A DNA stretch of 64,000 nt from NCBI RefSeq assembly GCF_963675585.1, contig NZ_OY776414.1, positions 3,017,001 to 3,081,000 on the forward strand. Direction: 5' to 3'. This DNA comes from an uncultured Draconibacterium sp. GTDB lineage: Bacteria; Bacteroidota; Bacteroidia; Bacteroidales; Prolixibacteraceae. Below are positions 7,592 to 17,355 of this stretch, piece after piece (within the stretch, counting starts at the first letter, position 1; each line of letters opens with the position of its first letter). The notes beneath the pieces were generated by a model. That model ran no database searches and was not told where the DNA came from. It worked only from the letters and a program-made list of their open reading frames with translations. The translations under genes were made by a program, and so were the position numbers.

Positions 7592-9607
7592 ATGAGTAAA
7601 AGTATTGAAGTTAGAGCGGCTGACAACGTAAGAATATTAGCTGCTGCAATGGTAGAAAAAGCAAAGTCGGGACACCCCGGAGGAGCAATGGGTGGTGCTG
7701 ATTTTGTAAACATCCTTTATTCCGAATTTTTGAATTACGACCCATCGGATATGTCATGGGCAAACCGCGACAGGTTTTTCCTTGATCCCGGTCACATGTC
7801 GCCCATGTTATATGGAATTCTTTCATTGGCCGGGTTCTACAGCATGGAAGACTTATCTAATTTCCGTCAGTGGGGCAGCGTAACTCCGGGTCACCCGGAA
7901 GTTGATGTGCTGCGTGGAGTTGAAAATACTTCGGGACCACTTGGACAGGGCCACGTTATGGCGATTGGAGCTGCCATTGCAGAACGCTTTTTGGTGGCAC
8001 GTTTTGGAGAGTGGATGGCACACAAAACCTACACTTTTATTTCGGATGGTGGTGTACAGGAAGAAATTTCGCAAGGTGCCGGTCGTATTGCAGGGCACCT
8101 TGGATTGAGTAACCTGATTATGTTCTACGATTCGAACGACATTCAGTTATCGACAGAAACCAACGAGGTTACAACCGAAAATACTGCAATGAAATACGAA
8201 GCATGGGGCTGGAAAGTAGTTACAATTGAAGGTAACGATCCGCTTGCCATTCGTAAAGCATTACAAGATGCACAAGCCGAAACAGAAAAACCAACACTGA
8301 TTATTGGTAAAACAATTATGGGTAAAGGTGCCGTTACCGAAAGTGGTGAAAACTACGAACGCAAATGTGCCACTCACGGTATGCCATTGGGAGAAGCTGG
8401 TGCTTCGTTTGCAAAATCGATTGCGAACTTAGGTGGCGATGCTGAGAATCCATTTGTTATTTTCGACGACGTTCAGGAATATTACAACAAACGTAAAGCT
8501 GAATTAATAGCCGGTGCTACCGAGAAAAAAGCAGAACAGGCAAAATGGGAAGCTGCAAATCCTGAATTAGCTGCAAAATTGAAGGCTTTTATCGCCAACG
8601 AAATTCCGGCCATTGACTATAGTAAAATTGAACAAAAAGCGGGTGTTGCCACACGTGCTGCTTCGGCTGCCGTTCTTTCGGTATATGCCAAAGAAGTTGA
8701 AAACATGGTGGTTTCATCTGCCGACCTTTCAAACTCGGACAAAACCGACGGTTTCTTAAAAAATACCACATCATTCAAAAAAGGCGATTTTAGCGGTCAG
8801 TTTTTACAAGCCGGCGTTTGCGAGCTTACCATGGCTTGTTTAATGAATGGTATGGCACTGCACGGTGGAATAATTCCTGCCTGCGGAACATTCTTTGTAT
8901 TTAGCGACTACATGAAACCGGCAGCCCGAATTGCCGCATTGCAGGAAATTCCGGTTAAATTTATCTGGACTCACGATGCATTCCGTGTTGGAGAAGACGG
9001 ACCTACTCACCAGCCGGTTGAGCACGAAGCTCAAATTCGTTTGATGGAGAAACTTCAAAACCACAGCCACAAAAATTCGATGTTGGTACTTCGTCCTGCT
9101 GATGCAAACGAAACTACCGTTGCATGGAAAATGGCTTTGGAAAACGTGGATACTCCAACTGCATTGATTTTATCGCGTCAGGGAATTAAAGACGTAACAA
9201 CATACGAAACTGCGCAAGGTGCTGCTAAAGGTGCATACGTTCTTCAGGACAGTGAAGGTACTCCTGACATTATTTTATTGGCCAGCGGATCGGAAGTAAG
9301 CACTTTGGTTGCCGGTGCCGAATTACTGGCAAAAGATGGCGTAAAATGTCGAATTGTATCTGTTCCTTCAGAAGGTTTATTCCGCGCGCAGAGCGCCGAC
9401 TACCAGAAAGAAGTATTGCCTGCCGGAGTTGCTAAATTTGGTTTAACAGCCGGATTGCCTGTAACACTTGAAGGATTGGTTGGTGCCGATGGTAAAGTAT
9501 TTGGTTTGGGATCGTTTGGATTCTCTGCTCCTGCCGGAGTATTGGATAACAAATTAGGTTACACAGGCGAAAATGTTTACAACCAGGTAAAAGATCTGTT
9601 AGCTTAG
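7592..9607 (+). CDS. tkt: Transketolase
   Basis: Thiamine-diphosphate enzyme of the non-oxidative pentose phosphate pathway, moving two-carbon units between sugar phosphates. A single 671-residue chain with the ThDP/pyrophosphate domain (KSGHPGGAMGGADF near residue 30), the pyrimidine-binding domain (conserved FxxHDAFRVGEDGPTHQPVE, about 455-475) and the C-terminal domain. The metal/ThDP motif reads SDGGVQEE rather than the common GDG form; it occurs in an otherwise intact enzyme and is probably a lineage variant (inference). Monocistronic, flanked by terminators. Confidence 0.96.
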   Translation: MSKSIEVRAADNVRILAAAMVEKAKSGHPGGAMGGADFVNILYSEFLNYDPSDMSWANRDRFFLDPGHMSPMLYGILSLAGFYSMEDLSNFRQWGSVTPGHPEVDVLRGVENTSGPLGQGHVMAIGAAIAERFLVARFGEWMAHKTYTFISDGGVQEEISQGAGRIAGHLGLSNLIMFYDSNDIQLSTETNEVTTENTAMKYEAWGWKVVTIEGNDPLAIRKALQDAQAETEKPTLIIGKTIMGKGAVTESGENYERKCATHGMPLGEAGASFAKSIANLGGDAENPFVIFDDVQEYYNKRKAELIAGATEKKAEQAKWEAANPELAAKLKAFIANEIPAIDYSKIEQKAGVATRAASAAVLSVYAKEVENMVVSSADLSNSDKTDGFLKNTTSFKKGDFSGQFLQAGVCELTMACLMNGMALHGGIIPACGTFFVFSDYMKPAARIAALQEIPVKFIWTHDAFRVGEDGPTHQPVEHEAQIRLMEKLQNHSHKNSMLVLRPADANETTVAWKMALENVDTPTALILSRQGIKDVTTYETAQGAAKGAYVLQDSEGTPDIILLASGSEVSTLVAGAELLAKDGVKCRIVSVPSEGLFRAQSADYQKEVLPAGVAKFGLTAGLPVTLEGLVGADGKVFGLGSFGFSAPAGVLDNKLGYTGENVYNQVKDLLA

Positions 9608-9634
9608 TACTAAGCAACAAAATAAATTCATAAA

Positions 9635-9664
9635 AAAGGTGTTCCGTTTGGGGCACCTTTTTTT
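9635..9664 (+). terminator. Rho-independent terminator of transketolase
   Basis: Stem AAAGGTGTTCC / GGGGCACCTTT (two G-T wobbles), GTTT loop and seven T residues, 28 nt after the stop codon. Confidence 0.9.
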
Positions 9665-9779
9665 GTTTACATCAGAACATTTATGACAACTATTCTATTG
9701 ATATCAGTAGTATTGGATCACATGAAATTTCAGGTGGAGTAATTTTTCGAAGTTTGTATAATCCTGCAACAATAGATAT

Positions 9780-10165
9780 TATAATGCGCCTTTGCCTTAT
9801 CAGGCCGATTCTACTCTTTGGTTTGGCCCAAAGAGTAGACAGAAAACCCAAGGCTGCGCCCGCTTCACTCGGAAAAGCTACGCGATGCCGGCTAAAATTC
9901 CTGAAACTCGTCGTACCTCCTCAAACAGCAGTAATTTTTTAACGCCGACACCACTTGTTTTCCGGCTCACCGAACGAGGCCGAAGCTTCGAATAAGGTCT
10001 TTGGTTTGACATCCCCAGATCAGAGGATCGGCCTCTTTTGGCCTTTATGATAACGGAAGGTAAGGATCAAAAGCAGCCTGGATTTTTCTGCTTCGTCCCG
10101 ATTGAATCGGGATGAAGGCCTGAGGCAGCAATTTTAAAATCGACTAAAGGTCAAATTGACTTTTA
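9780..10165. repeat. GC-richer hairpin-rich intergenic block, probable dispersed repeat
   Basis: The 697-bp gap between tkt and the isochorismatase gene holds a block clearly richer in G+C than its AT-rich surroundings. It contains a perfect 12-bp hairpin (9810-9821 / 9828-9839, arms TCTACTCTTTGG and its complement) and a 12-bp hairpin with one wobble (10091-10102 / 10106-10117, core TCCCGAT). Short overlapping reading frames cross it without signal peptide or domain. The look is that of dispersed non-coding repeats found between genes in Bacteroidota genomes; only one copy is in this window, so the repeat status is inferred. No transposase is present. Confidence 0.4.
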
Positions 10166-10304
10166 GTGTGCCCATGTACTTTTGATATATAAATATTCAA
10201 ATCCACCTGATTTTACGGCCGAGCCTTAGTATTAAGCCGGTAGTTTTTTTGCAAAAAACGTATCTTCTGTATTCTATTTTATATTTTTATACAAAATCAC
10301 CTTT

Positions 10305-10880
10305 ATGAAAAAAACTTTATTTTTTATTGCTATTACCCTGATTTCTTTAAACGCATTTGCTCAGAAAACCGATTCTACTGCCTTGATTCTTATCGATATT
10401 CAATATTTTTATTTTACGGGAGGTGCGGTTGAGTTGGTAGAACCCGAACAGGCTGCACAACAAGCGAAACAACTTCTCTCCTATTTTAGAGAAAACAATG
10501 CATTGGTGGTACATGTCAGGCATGATTTCCAACCTGGTGGAAATATCCATGAACTTGTAAAACCTTGTGACGGAGAGAAAGTAATCACGAAAAAAGACGT
10601 AAATAGCTTCTTAGGAACTGACTTAAACAATTATCTGAAAAACAACAATATTAAATATGTAGTACTGGCCGGAATGCAAACTCATATGTGCCTTGAAGCA
10701 GGGACCCGCGCTGCACACGATTTGGGTTACAACTGCACTGTAATTGCAGATGCCTGTGCCACACGTGATATAAAATATGAAGATCGTATTGTACCCGCAG
10801 CCGACGTACACACTTCAACATTAGCAACATTACAAAGCTATGCAAGAGTAATTCCCCTTGAACGGTACTTCAAGCACTAA
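10305..10880 (+). CDS. Exported isochorismatase-family cysteine hydrolase
   Basis: A 191-residue protein with a clear signal peptide (1-19, cleavage after AFA). The mature domain is an isochorismatase/nicotinamidase fold with the catalytic triad in place: D31 (LILIDIQ), K97 (TKKDVNSF) and C129 (GMQTHMCLEAG). Family members hydrolyse isochorismate, nicotinamide, ureidoacrylate and similar substrates; the substrate here cannot be assigned. Export is unusual because most relatives are cytoplasmic. It is a single gene facing a convergent pair of secreted proteins, with no siderophore or NAD genes nearby. Confidence 0.85.
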   Translation: MKKTLFFIAITLISLNAFAQKTDSTALILIDIQYFYFTGGAVELVEPEQAAQQAKQLLSYFRENNALVVHVRHDFQPGGNIHELVKPCDGEKVITKKDVNSFLGTDLNNYLKNNNIKYVVLAGMQTHMCLEAGTRAAHDLGYNCTVIADACATRDIKYEDRIVPAADVHTSTLATLQSYARVIPLERYFKH

Positions 10881-10946
10881 TCTAAATTGTTCTTCATAAT
10901 ATCACTACTCACTAAAGAGCACTGCGAAAGATGTTTCAGTTTATTA

Positions 10947-11447
10947 TTACTCCGGAATGGTGTCGTTCTGTTCTTCTACAACATCAGATTTTAAACGTTT
11001 AAACAAATAACGCGTCACAAAAATTCCATTACTATCGTCGGTACCACCATAACTTTCAACACCTGTATTTACAAAGGCCAGGTCCCAACCGTCCATTAGC
11101 ATTTGGTTAATTTTTGAAGTAAGCAATGCATCGTTCGAGGCAATGTTCTGAAAACGAATTCCACCAACATTAAAAAAGTTCAGCAACTTGGTTTCATCGT
11201 AATCTTTAATTCTTATTTCCTGGCGGTCGCTTTTGTTCCTGTCACCACTTTCCTCAGTTTGTGTGGTCGTAAATTCGCGGTAATCCACATCCGAGTCGGT
11301 TGAAATTAAACGCGAACGCCCCAGCCCATTCGGAACAATGGATTCAATACTAGTTATAATTTTTACTTCATAAACAGGTTTTTCTTGTGCAGTTGTCATC
11401 ACCGACAGCAACAAAACAAGTACGGGTATAAATACAAATCTTTTCAT
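10947..11447 (-). CDS. Secreted protein of unknown function, paralogue of the adjacent gene
   Basis: 166 residues with a signal peptide (1-20, cleavage near TTAQ). The mature protein is closely related to the product of 11524-12063: both share SIVPNGLGRSR (or SLVPNGLGRSR), DRNKSDR, KLLN and GGIRFQN-ASNDAL segments, then a region with GWDL before SYGGTDDSNGIFVTRY. The segment around QMLMDGWDLAFVNTG resembles the GWE-type turn of DUF4177-like small proteins, a weak resemblance only. Probably periplasmic. It may form an operon with the upstream paralogue (76-nt gap). Confidence 0.7.
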   Translation of the reverse strand: MKRFVFIPVLVLLLSVMTTAQEKPVYEVKIITSIESIVPNGLGRSRLISTDSDVDYREFTTTQTEESGDRNKSDRQEIRIKDYDETKLLNFFNVGGIRFQNIASNDALLTSKINQMLMDGWDLAFVNTGVESYGGTDDSNGIFVTRYLFKRLKSDVVEEQNDTIPE

Positions 11448-11523
11448 TATTTAAGTGTTTTTTATTCTTGTATAAACTAATTTCTACTATTTATTTGTGT
11501 GCAGTAAGCCGGATAAGAACGAA

Positions 11524-12063
11524 TTAATCCAGCGTTTTTCTAAAATAATACCTTGTAAGGAATAAGCCGTTGGGATCGTCTTTGTTATCGTCTTTACTGT
11601 CATCGTCCAACAACAGTTTAATTCCCATTTTTAAAAGCTCTTTTTTAACCGATACACTAATCATTTTACTTTCAACTCCCGATTCGACAAAAAACAGCTC
11701 CCAGCCCTGACTTAGCATATCGTTTATTTTTGAGGTTACCAAAGCGTCGTTGCTTGCCACATTCTGAAAACGAATTCCACCTTCGTTATACAGGTTTAAC
11801 AACTTGGTTTCTTCGTAATCTTTTAAACGAATGTCTTTCCGGTCGCTTTTGTTTCTGTCCTTTTTATCGGCTGTTTGTTTCGATGTAAAATCGAGGTAAT
11901 TTACGTCCACTGTGGTCGAGAACATTCGCGAGCGACCCAAACCATTCGGGACCAACGATTCCACACAGGTTACTATTTCAATATCGTAGTTTGGTAGTTG
12001 AGCATTTGTGTATATACTCAGACTTAGAAATAAGAGAAACAGTGAGGCTAATTTTATATGCAT
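11524..12063 (-). CDS. Secreted protein of unknown function, first of a tandem pair
   Basis: 179 residues with a signal peptide (1-21, cleavage near TNAQ). Strongly similar along its length to the downstream paralogue at 10947-11447, but with an insert before the C-terminus containing an Asp/Lys-rich stretch (DDDSKDDNKDDP). The insert suggests divergence after duplication. The promoter must lie in the 472-bp divergent region before the hybrid kinase, where a 16-bp hairpin sits 28 nt upstream of this ATG. Function unknown. Confidence 0.7.
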   Translation of the reverse strand: MHIKLASLFLLFLSLSIYTNAQLPNYDIEIVTCVESLVPNGLGRSRMFSTTVDVNYLDFTSKQTADKKDRNKSDRKDIRLKDYEETKLLNLYNEGGIRFQNVASNDALVTSKINDMLSQGWELFFVESGVESKMISVSVKKELLKMGIKLLLDDDSKDDNKDDPNGLFLTRYYFRKTLD

Positions 12064-12091
12064 GTTAAATCAATTAGTAAAGTTGCTTTGT

Positions 12092-12131
12092 AAAATCAAA
12101 TACCATACCATAAGTTATGGTATTTGATTTT
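12092..12131. promoter_or_regulatory. Perfect 16-bp inverted repeat in a divergent intergenic region
   Basis: Arms AAAATCAAATACCATA (12092-12107) and its exact complement (12116-12131) flank CCATAAGT. A second palindrome, CCATAA-G-TTATGG (12108-12120), overlaps the inner arm, so two exclusive foldings exist. It lies 28 nt upstream of the - strand ATG at 12063 and 404 nt upstream of the kinase gene. It ends no convergent transcript, so an operator or leader structure is more likely than a terminator. Nothing else was recognised in 12064-12535. Confidence 0.5.
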
Positions 12132-12535
12132 AATCGAACAGCTATATTATCTGTTTGTTTACTTTCCTTTTGTATCTATCATAATGATAGCAGTTTATAA
12201 TTGAAATATTTCCTTAAAAAAATAACCTTTTACCACTTTTTCTGAATAAAGTTCTTTTTTACTACTCTTGATTTGGAAATTGTTTCGTCCTCTTCAACAA
12301 ATCCCAAAGAGCGTAAGGCTGATTTATGAATATATTATTCAACATAATACTAATTAATTTTCTCAGTATAAAAACCGACATTTCAGCCAATTATGCAAAA
12401 ATAACTTAGTATTTATCTGAAAATACCCCCGAATTATTCAGCATTTTTGCCTGCACGAATTCAATCTATTTTAGTATTTTAACAACTTCTATATTCGGGG
12501 CAAGAAAAACAATAGATAAAAAATAAACTAAAAAA

Positions 12536-15500
12536 ATGAATCGAATAGCTAAGTCCAAAACCGATCATTTTCATCGAATAATTGATACCCTAAAAGCCAT
12601 AAACAAAGTTTTGATACATACTGATGATTCCGATGCACTTATTCGGAATGTATGCGAAGTGCTTACAGATGTTAGGGGTCACTATTTTAGTTGGATCGTG
12701 CTATTTAACCGAAACGACGAGATGACCTCAATCGAAAGCTCAGGTGAAGCTATTGGATTTTCGGAGATGAAAAAAGAGGCCTTAAACGGAAAACTACATC
12801 CAAAAATAAAAGAGGTATTACATAAAAACGAATTTACAATAATTGAATCAGCTGATAGAGACTGTCCGATACAACTGAATGAAAAGGATTGGACTACATT
12901 TATTGCTCCACTTCAAGTGGACAATGAATTGCATGGTTTATTGTGTTCGGCCATTCCGGTATGGGAGGCCAAACATAAAAAAGAGGCCCAAACCTATATT
13001 GACATTGCCGAAAGTATTGGATACGCGTTAAGCAATTTAAAAGAAAAACAAGATATGAAAGGCTTTTTGGCATCGGCCAAAGAAGCTTATGCTACTTTCG
13101 ATAAAGACTATAATTATACTTCGGCAAATGCGGCGTTTTGCCAGATCTTTGAATGTAAAGCAGACTATGTTCTTGGAAAAAGTATTCTCACACTTATACA
13201 AAACCATTTTAGTGCAGATCAATCTAAAAAATTGATTGATGCACTCGAAAAGCTAAAAAAAGGACTTGACTTACTTGAGTTTGAAGTTAAATTCAATAAC
13301 AAAATACTTAAAATAAACACCCAGATAAACCAGCTTCAGAAATACAGGATCGTAAAAATAACCGACGTAACCAAAGAACGGGCAGAACAAGAAAAGCTTA
13401 TAAAAAGTGAGACAAAATACAGAAGTCTGGTTGACGGATTAAATGACGCGATGTTCATACTTCAGGATGGGGTTATTAAATTTGTAAATCCTTCGCTGTC
13501 TAAAATATCGGGGTATACCGAAGAAGAACTTTTAAACAGCCCCTTTACTCAGTTTATTGACGATGCGGAGGTTGAGAAAATTCTTGAGCTTTATAAAAAA
13601 AGGTTAAGCGGTAAAAGAGTTGACCGCATTTACGAATCGGTAGCTAAAAGTAAATCTGGAGCTAAAATTCCGGTTGAAGTCACAGTAATTCCTGTTCAGT
13701 TTGAAGAAAAGCCGGCTTTTCAAATCATATTACATGATATTTCGCTTCGACAAGAAACATTGCAGCAACTAAAGGAAAGCGAGGAGCGCTATCGCTTTTT
13801 ATCCAATTCGGCCTTCGAAGGTATTCTTATTCATCATGAAGGAACCATTCAAGATGTTAATAATGCTATGCTCACATTTTCAGGTTACACAAGAGAAGAA
13901 TTGATGGGCAGAAATATTTATGATTTTCTTCATTCTTCTGATGATGCAGATTTAATCGCAAAAAATTCTTTTAAAGAGACGAATGATCCCTATTTGGCCC
14001 GGGCAATTACCAAATCGGGTAAAGTTGTGTTAATGGAGATACAGAGCAGGGAGATCATCTACAATGGGAAAAGTGCACGAATTGCAGGAATAAGAGACAT
14101 TACCGAACGTCATCAGCTTTCACAGAAGGTATTCGAAACCACAAACCAGTTAAACAACCTGCTTAACAACCTGCCCGGAATGGCTTACACCTGTTTAAAC
14201 AACAAGGACTGGGAAATGGTATTTATGAGCAAAGGCTGCATTGAACTTACCGGATACACTCCGGATAATTTTACAGAGGCAGATGGAATTGCATACAACG
14301 ATATCATTCATCCTGATTTTACCGCTTACGTATGGAATACAGTGCAAGATGCGCTGGATAAAGAACAAGCCTTTGAACTGGAATATAAAATCAAATGTAA
14401 AAACGGACAAGAGAAATGGGTATGGGAAAGAGGAAATAAAATTTTAAGAAACAACAAGGTATTAATCGAAGGATTTATATCCGATATCAGTCAAGGTAAA
14501 ATAGCCCAGGAAAATCTTTCCGACTCGGAACACCTGCTGGATACAATTTTGCAAAGTATGCCAAGTGGCTTTGTAATGATTGATAAAGAGTACAAAATCA
14601 GACGGGTAAACGAACAAACCTGCAAAATTACCGGCTACCGGAGCGAAGAGCTTGAAGGACAAAGCTGTGATATTATCTGCCCGAAAGGGCAACACTCAAA
14701 CCGATGTCCTGTTTGGGCAAACGGGAAAGACTCATTCACAGGAATGGACACCTTTATAAAATGTAAGGGGAACTCAAACACGGCAGTGTTAAAAAATGCA
14801 CAAACAATATCCATCAACGGCGAACGATTTATTCTTGAAAGTTTTCAGGACATTACCGAATGGAAACAGGCCGAAAAACTGCTAATCGAAGCAAAAAACG
14901 AGGCACAGGAAAGTGAACAGAAATTTACAGCATTTATGAATTTTATGCCGGGAATGGCATTTATCAAGGATCGTAATCTGAACTTTATTTATGTCAACCA
15001 ATTTATGGCAAAAAATATGGATGCCGCTAACTGGGTTGGTAAAAACACCAGGGAAGTAACGCATACACCTTTACTTAAGGAGGTAATTAAAGACGATGAA
15101 ATAACATTTATACAAGGAAGACATAAATACGAAGAACAATTCCCTGTAAAAGGAAGAGGGCCCCGTGATTTCCTCACGCACAAATTTACCATCGGAGAGG
15201 ATAAATCTCTTTTGGGCGGTATTTCAATTGATATTACAGAACGGAAAAAATTGGAGAGTAGAAATACAATGCTTTCAAAAGCAATTGAAGCCAGCCCTGC
15301 AAGTGTTGTTATTACCGATACCGAAGGAAATATTCAATATGTCAATCCGTTCTTTGAAGATAAAACCGGCTACACTTTGCAAGAAGTGATCGGGAAAAAT
15401 CCCAGAATTCTCAAATCCGGAAAACAGTCGGAAGAATTCTACAAAAATATGTGGGGTACGGTTTTAAATGGTCAAATATGGCGCGGTGAATTTCATAATA

Positions 15501-17335
15501 AAAAGAAAAACGGACAACTCTACTGGGAAAAAGGAAGTATTTCTCCGGTAACCAATGGCGATGGAAAAATTGTACAATTTATTGCCATTAAAGAGGATAT
15601 TACACAGCAAAAAAAGATTCTGGCCGAACTAAATAAAGCGAAAGAAGAAGCAGAAAAAAATGCCAGTGAAGTAATTATGCAGAAAGAAGCTGTGATCTTT
15701 CACAATGAGCGTTTGGAGAGTTTGTTTCGAATATCTCAGTTGAATCCCAAGTCGACGCAAGAACTTTTGGATTATGCTTTAAATGAAGCAGTAAACCTTA
15801 CTGCAAGTAAAATAGGCTACATTTATTTTTACAACGAAACCACCCGGCAGTTTACTCTAAATACCTGGTCGAGAGAAGTTATGAAAGAATGTAAGGTTCA
15901 AAATCCGGAAACGGTATATGATTTGGATAGCACAGGCTGTTGGGGAGAAGCCGTTCGCCAGCGTAAACCAGTTATAATAAACGATTATAGCGCAGAAAAT
16001 GAATTTAAAAAGGGAACACCTGAAGGACACATTAAACTTCAGCGTTTTTTAACAGTACCTGTATTCTCAGACAATCAGATAGTTGCTGTAGCCGGAGTTG
16101 CAAACAAAAGTAATGACTACATTCAGGCAGACATCAGGCAGTTATCATTACTGATGGATAATGTTTGGAAAATATCAGAGCGTATTAAACTCATTGAAGA
16201 TCTGCAGATAGAAAAAGAAAGAGCAGAGGAGAGTGACAAACTCAAATCGGCATTTTTGGCAAATATGAGTCATGAAATCCGGACTCCTATGAATGGAATT
16301 CTTGGTTTTACCGAATTACTAAAAGACCCAAATTTGAGCGGAGAACAGCAAAATGAATTTATTTCGATTATTCAAAAAAGCGGCGACCGAATGTTGTCAA
16401 CAATTAATGACATTATTGATATTTCAAAAATTGAATCCGGCTTGGTAACCTTAAACATGACGATCATTGATTTAAAATCGTTTATGACTGACATTCTCCT
16501 GTTTTTTGAACCGGAAACAGCAAAGAAAAAGCTGTTTCTTAAATTTCTTAATCAGAATGATTTCGAGTCGCCAATGCTTCAAACAGATCCGGAAAAACTA
16601 AATTCAATAATTACCAACCTGATTAAAAATGCGATTAAATTTACGTTTGAAGGAGGTATCTCCTTTGGCTACACTTTTTCAGAAGACTCGATACAATTTA
16701 TTATAAAAGATACCGGAATTGGTATTCCTCTGAAGCGACAGGAAGCCATATTTGATCGATTTGTACAGGCCGACATTGCAGATTCAAGAGTGTTTGAGGG
16801 ATCTGGACTGGGTTTGTCAATTAGCAGATCGTACAGCGAAATGCTGGGCGGAACAATTCGACTGGAATCGGAAGAAGGTTTTGGAACAACTTTTTATGTT
16901 TCAATTCCAACTACCAAAACAAAAGCAATTCAATCGTTGACCGAAGAGGGTGTTTCTGAAATTGGAACAGCGCCACAGAACCTTAAAATTCTGATTGCAG
17001 ATGACGATGCCGTTTCAGTTGACCTTTTAAAAATATTCATGAAAGATTATTGCAAATATTTCGTGGTTGCTGAAAATGGAGAAATAGCAATTGAAAAAGT
17101 AAAGGAACACACCGACATTGATTTAATTTTGATGGATGTTAAAATGCCTTTAATCGACGGATTCGATGCCACACAACAAATAAGAACATTTAATACTGAT
17201 GTAAAAATAATTGCCCAAACTGCATTTGCTCAAGAACAAGATATCGTTAAAGCCCTAAAGGCGGGTTGTAATAATTTTATTAGTAAACCCATTAACAAGC
17301 ATAAATTACTGGAACTGGTTCAAAGCATGTTCTAA
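12536..17335 (+). CDS. Soluble hybrid histidine kinase with two GAF, seven PAS and a receiver domain
   Basis: A 1599-residue multi-sensor kinase with no transmembrane segment or signal peptide, so cytoplasmic. Approximate order: GAF-like (15-170), PAS x7 (175-275, 292-400, 415-520, 535-648, 663-772, 792-902, 912-1025), second GAF (1060-1215), HisKA with phospho-acceptor H1246 (MSHEIRTP), HATPase with N box (N1365), DTGIGIP (D1392) and GSGLGLS, then a receiver (D1489-D1491, acceptor D1534, K1584). PAS domains end in typical DIT/DIS motifs. The fifth PAS carries a Cys-containing insert (CDIICPKGQHSNRCPVW), possibly redox- or metal-sensing (inference). It has no output domain, so a separate phosphotransfer partner is needed; none is adjacent. 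Confidence 0.95.
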   Translation: MNRIAKSKTDHFHRIIDTLKAINKVLIHTDDSDALIRNVCEVLTDVRGHYFSWIVLFNRNDEMTSIESSGEAIGFSEMKKEALNGKLHPKIKEVLHKNEFTIIESADRDCPIQLNEKDWTTFIAPLQVDNELHGLLCSAIPVWEAKHKKEAQTYIDIAESIGYALSNLKEKQDMKGFLASAKEAYATFDKDYNYTSANAAFCQIFECKADYVLGKSILTLIQNHFSADQSKKLIDALEKLKKGLDLLEFEVKFNNKILKINTQINQLQKYRIVKITDVTKERAEQEKLIKSETKYRSLVDGLNDAMFILQDGVIKFVNPSLSKISGYTEEELLNSPFTQFIDDAEVEKILELYKKRLSGKRVDRIYESVAKSKSGAKIPVEVTVIPVQFEEKPAFQIILHDISLRQETLQQLKESEERYRFLSNSAFEGILIHHEGTIQDVNNAMLTFSGYTREELMGRNIYDFLHSSDDADLIAKNSFKETNDPYLARAITKSGKVVLMEIQSREIIYNGKSARIAGIRDITERHQLSQKVFETTNQLNNLLNNLPGMAYTCLNNKDWEMVFMSKGCIELTGYTPDNFTEADGIAYNDIIHPDFTAYVWNTVQDALDKEQAFELEYKIKCKNGQEKWVWERGNKILRNNKVLIEGFISDISQGKIAQENLSDSEHLLDTILQSMPSGFVMIDKEYKIRRVNEQTCKITGYRSEELEGQSCDIICPKGQHSNRCPVWANGKDSFTGMDTFIKCKGNSNTAVLKNAQTISINGERFILESFQDITEWKQAEKLLIEAKNEAQESEQKFTAFMNFMPGMAFIKDRNLNFIYVNQFMAKNMDAANWVGKNTREVTHTPLLKEVIKDDEITFIQGRHKYEEQFPVKGRGPRDFLTHKFTIGEDKSLLGGISIDITERKKLESRNTMLSKAIEASPASVVITDTEGNIQYVNPFFEDKTGYTLQEVIGKNPRILKSGKQSEEFYKNMWGTVLNGQIWRGEFHNKKKNGQLYWEKGSISPVTNGDGKIVQFIAIKEDITQQKKILAELNKAKEEAEKNASEVIMQKEAVIFHNERLESLFRISQLNPKSTQELLDYALNEAVNLTASKIGYIYFYNETTRQFTLNTWSREVMKECKVQNPETVYDLDSTGCWGEAVRQRKPVIINDYSAENEFKKGTPEGHIKLQRFLTVPVFSDNQIVAVAGVANKSNDYIQADIRQLSLLMDNVWKISERIKLIEDLQIEKERAEESDKLKSAFLANMSHEIRTPMNGILGFTELLKDPNLSGEQQNEFISIIQKSGDRMLSTINDIIDISKIESGLVTLNMTIIDLKSFMTDILLFFEPETAKKKLFLKFLNQNDFESPMLQTDPEKLNSIITNLIKNAIKFTFEGGISFGYTFSEDSIQFIIKDTGIGIPLKRQEAIFDRFVQADIADSRVFEGSGLGLSISRSYSEMLGGTIRLESEEGFGTTFYVSIPTTKTKAIQSLTEEGVSEIGTAPQNLKILIADDDAVSVDLLKIFMKDYCKYFVVAENGEIAIEKVKEHTDIDLILMDVKMPLIDGFDATQQIRTFNTDVKIIAQTAFAQEQDIVKALKAGCNNFISKPINKHKLLELVQSMF

Positions 17336-17355
17336 CTCATTTGCCCGATTTATGT

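Noticed and set aside
7592-9607. Possible inactive transketolase because the GDG motif reads SDGG
   Set aside because: All other catalytic and cofactor motifs are intact and the gene is full length, so a lineage-specific variant is more likely than loss of function.
9754-9995. Two overlapping small + strand reading frames after transketolase
   Set aside because: They lie in two frames over the hairpin-rich GC block, with no signal peptide or domain and Arg/Pro/Lys-rich composition typical of translated repeat DNA.
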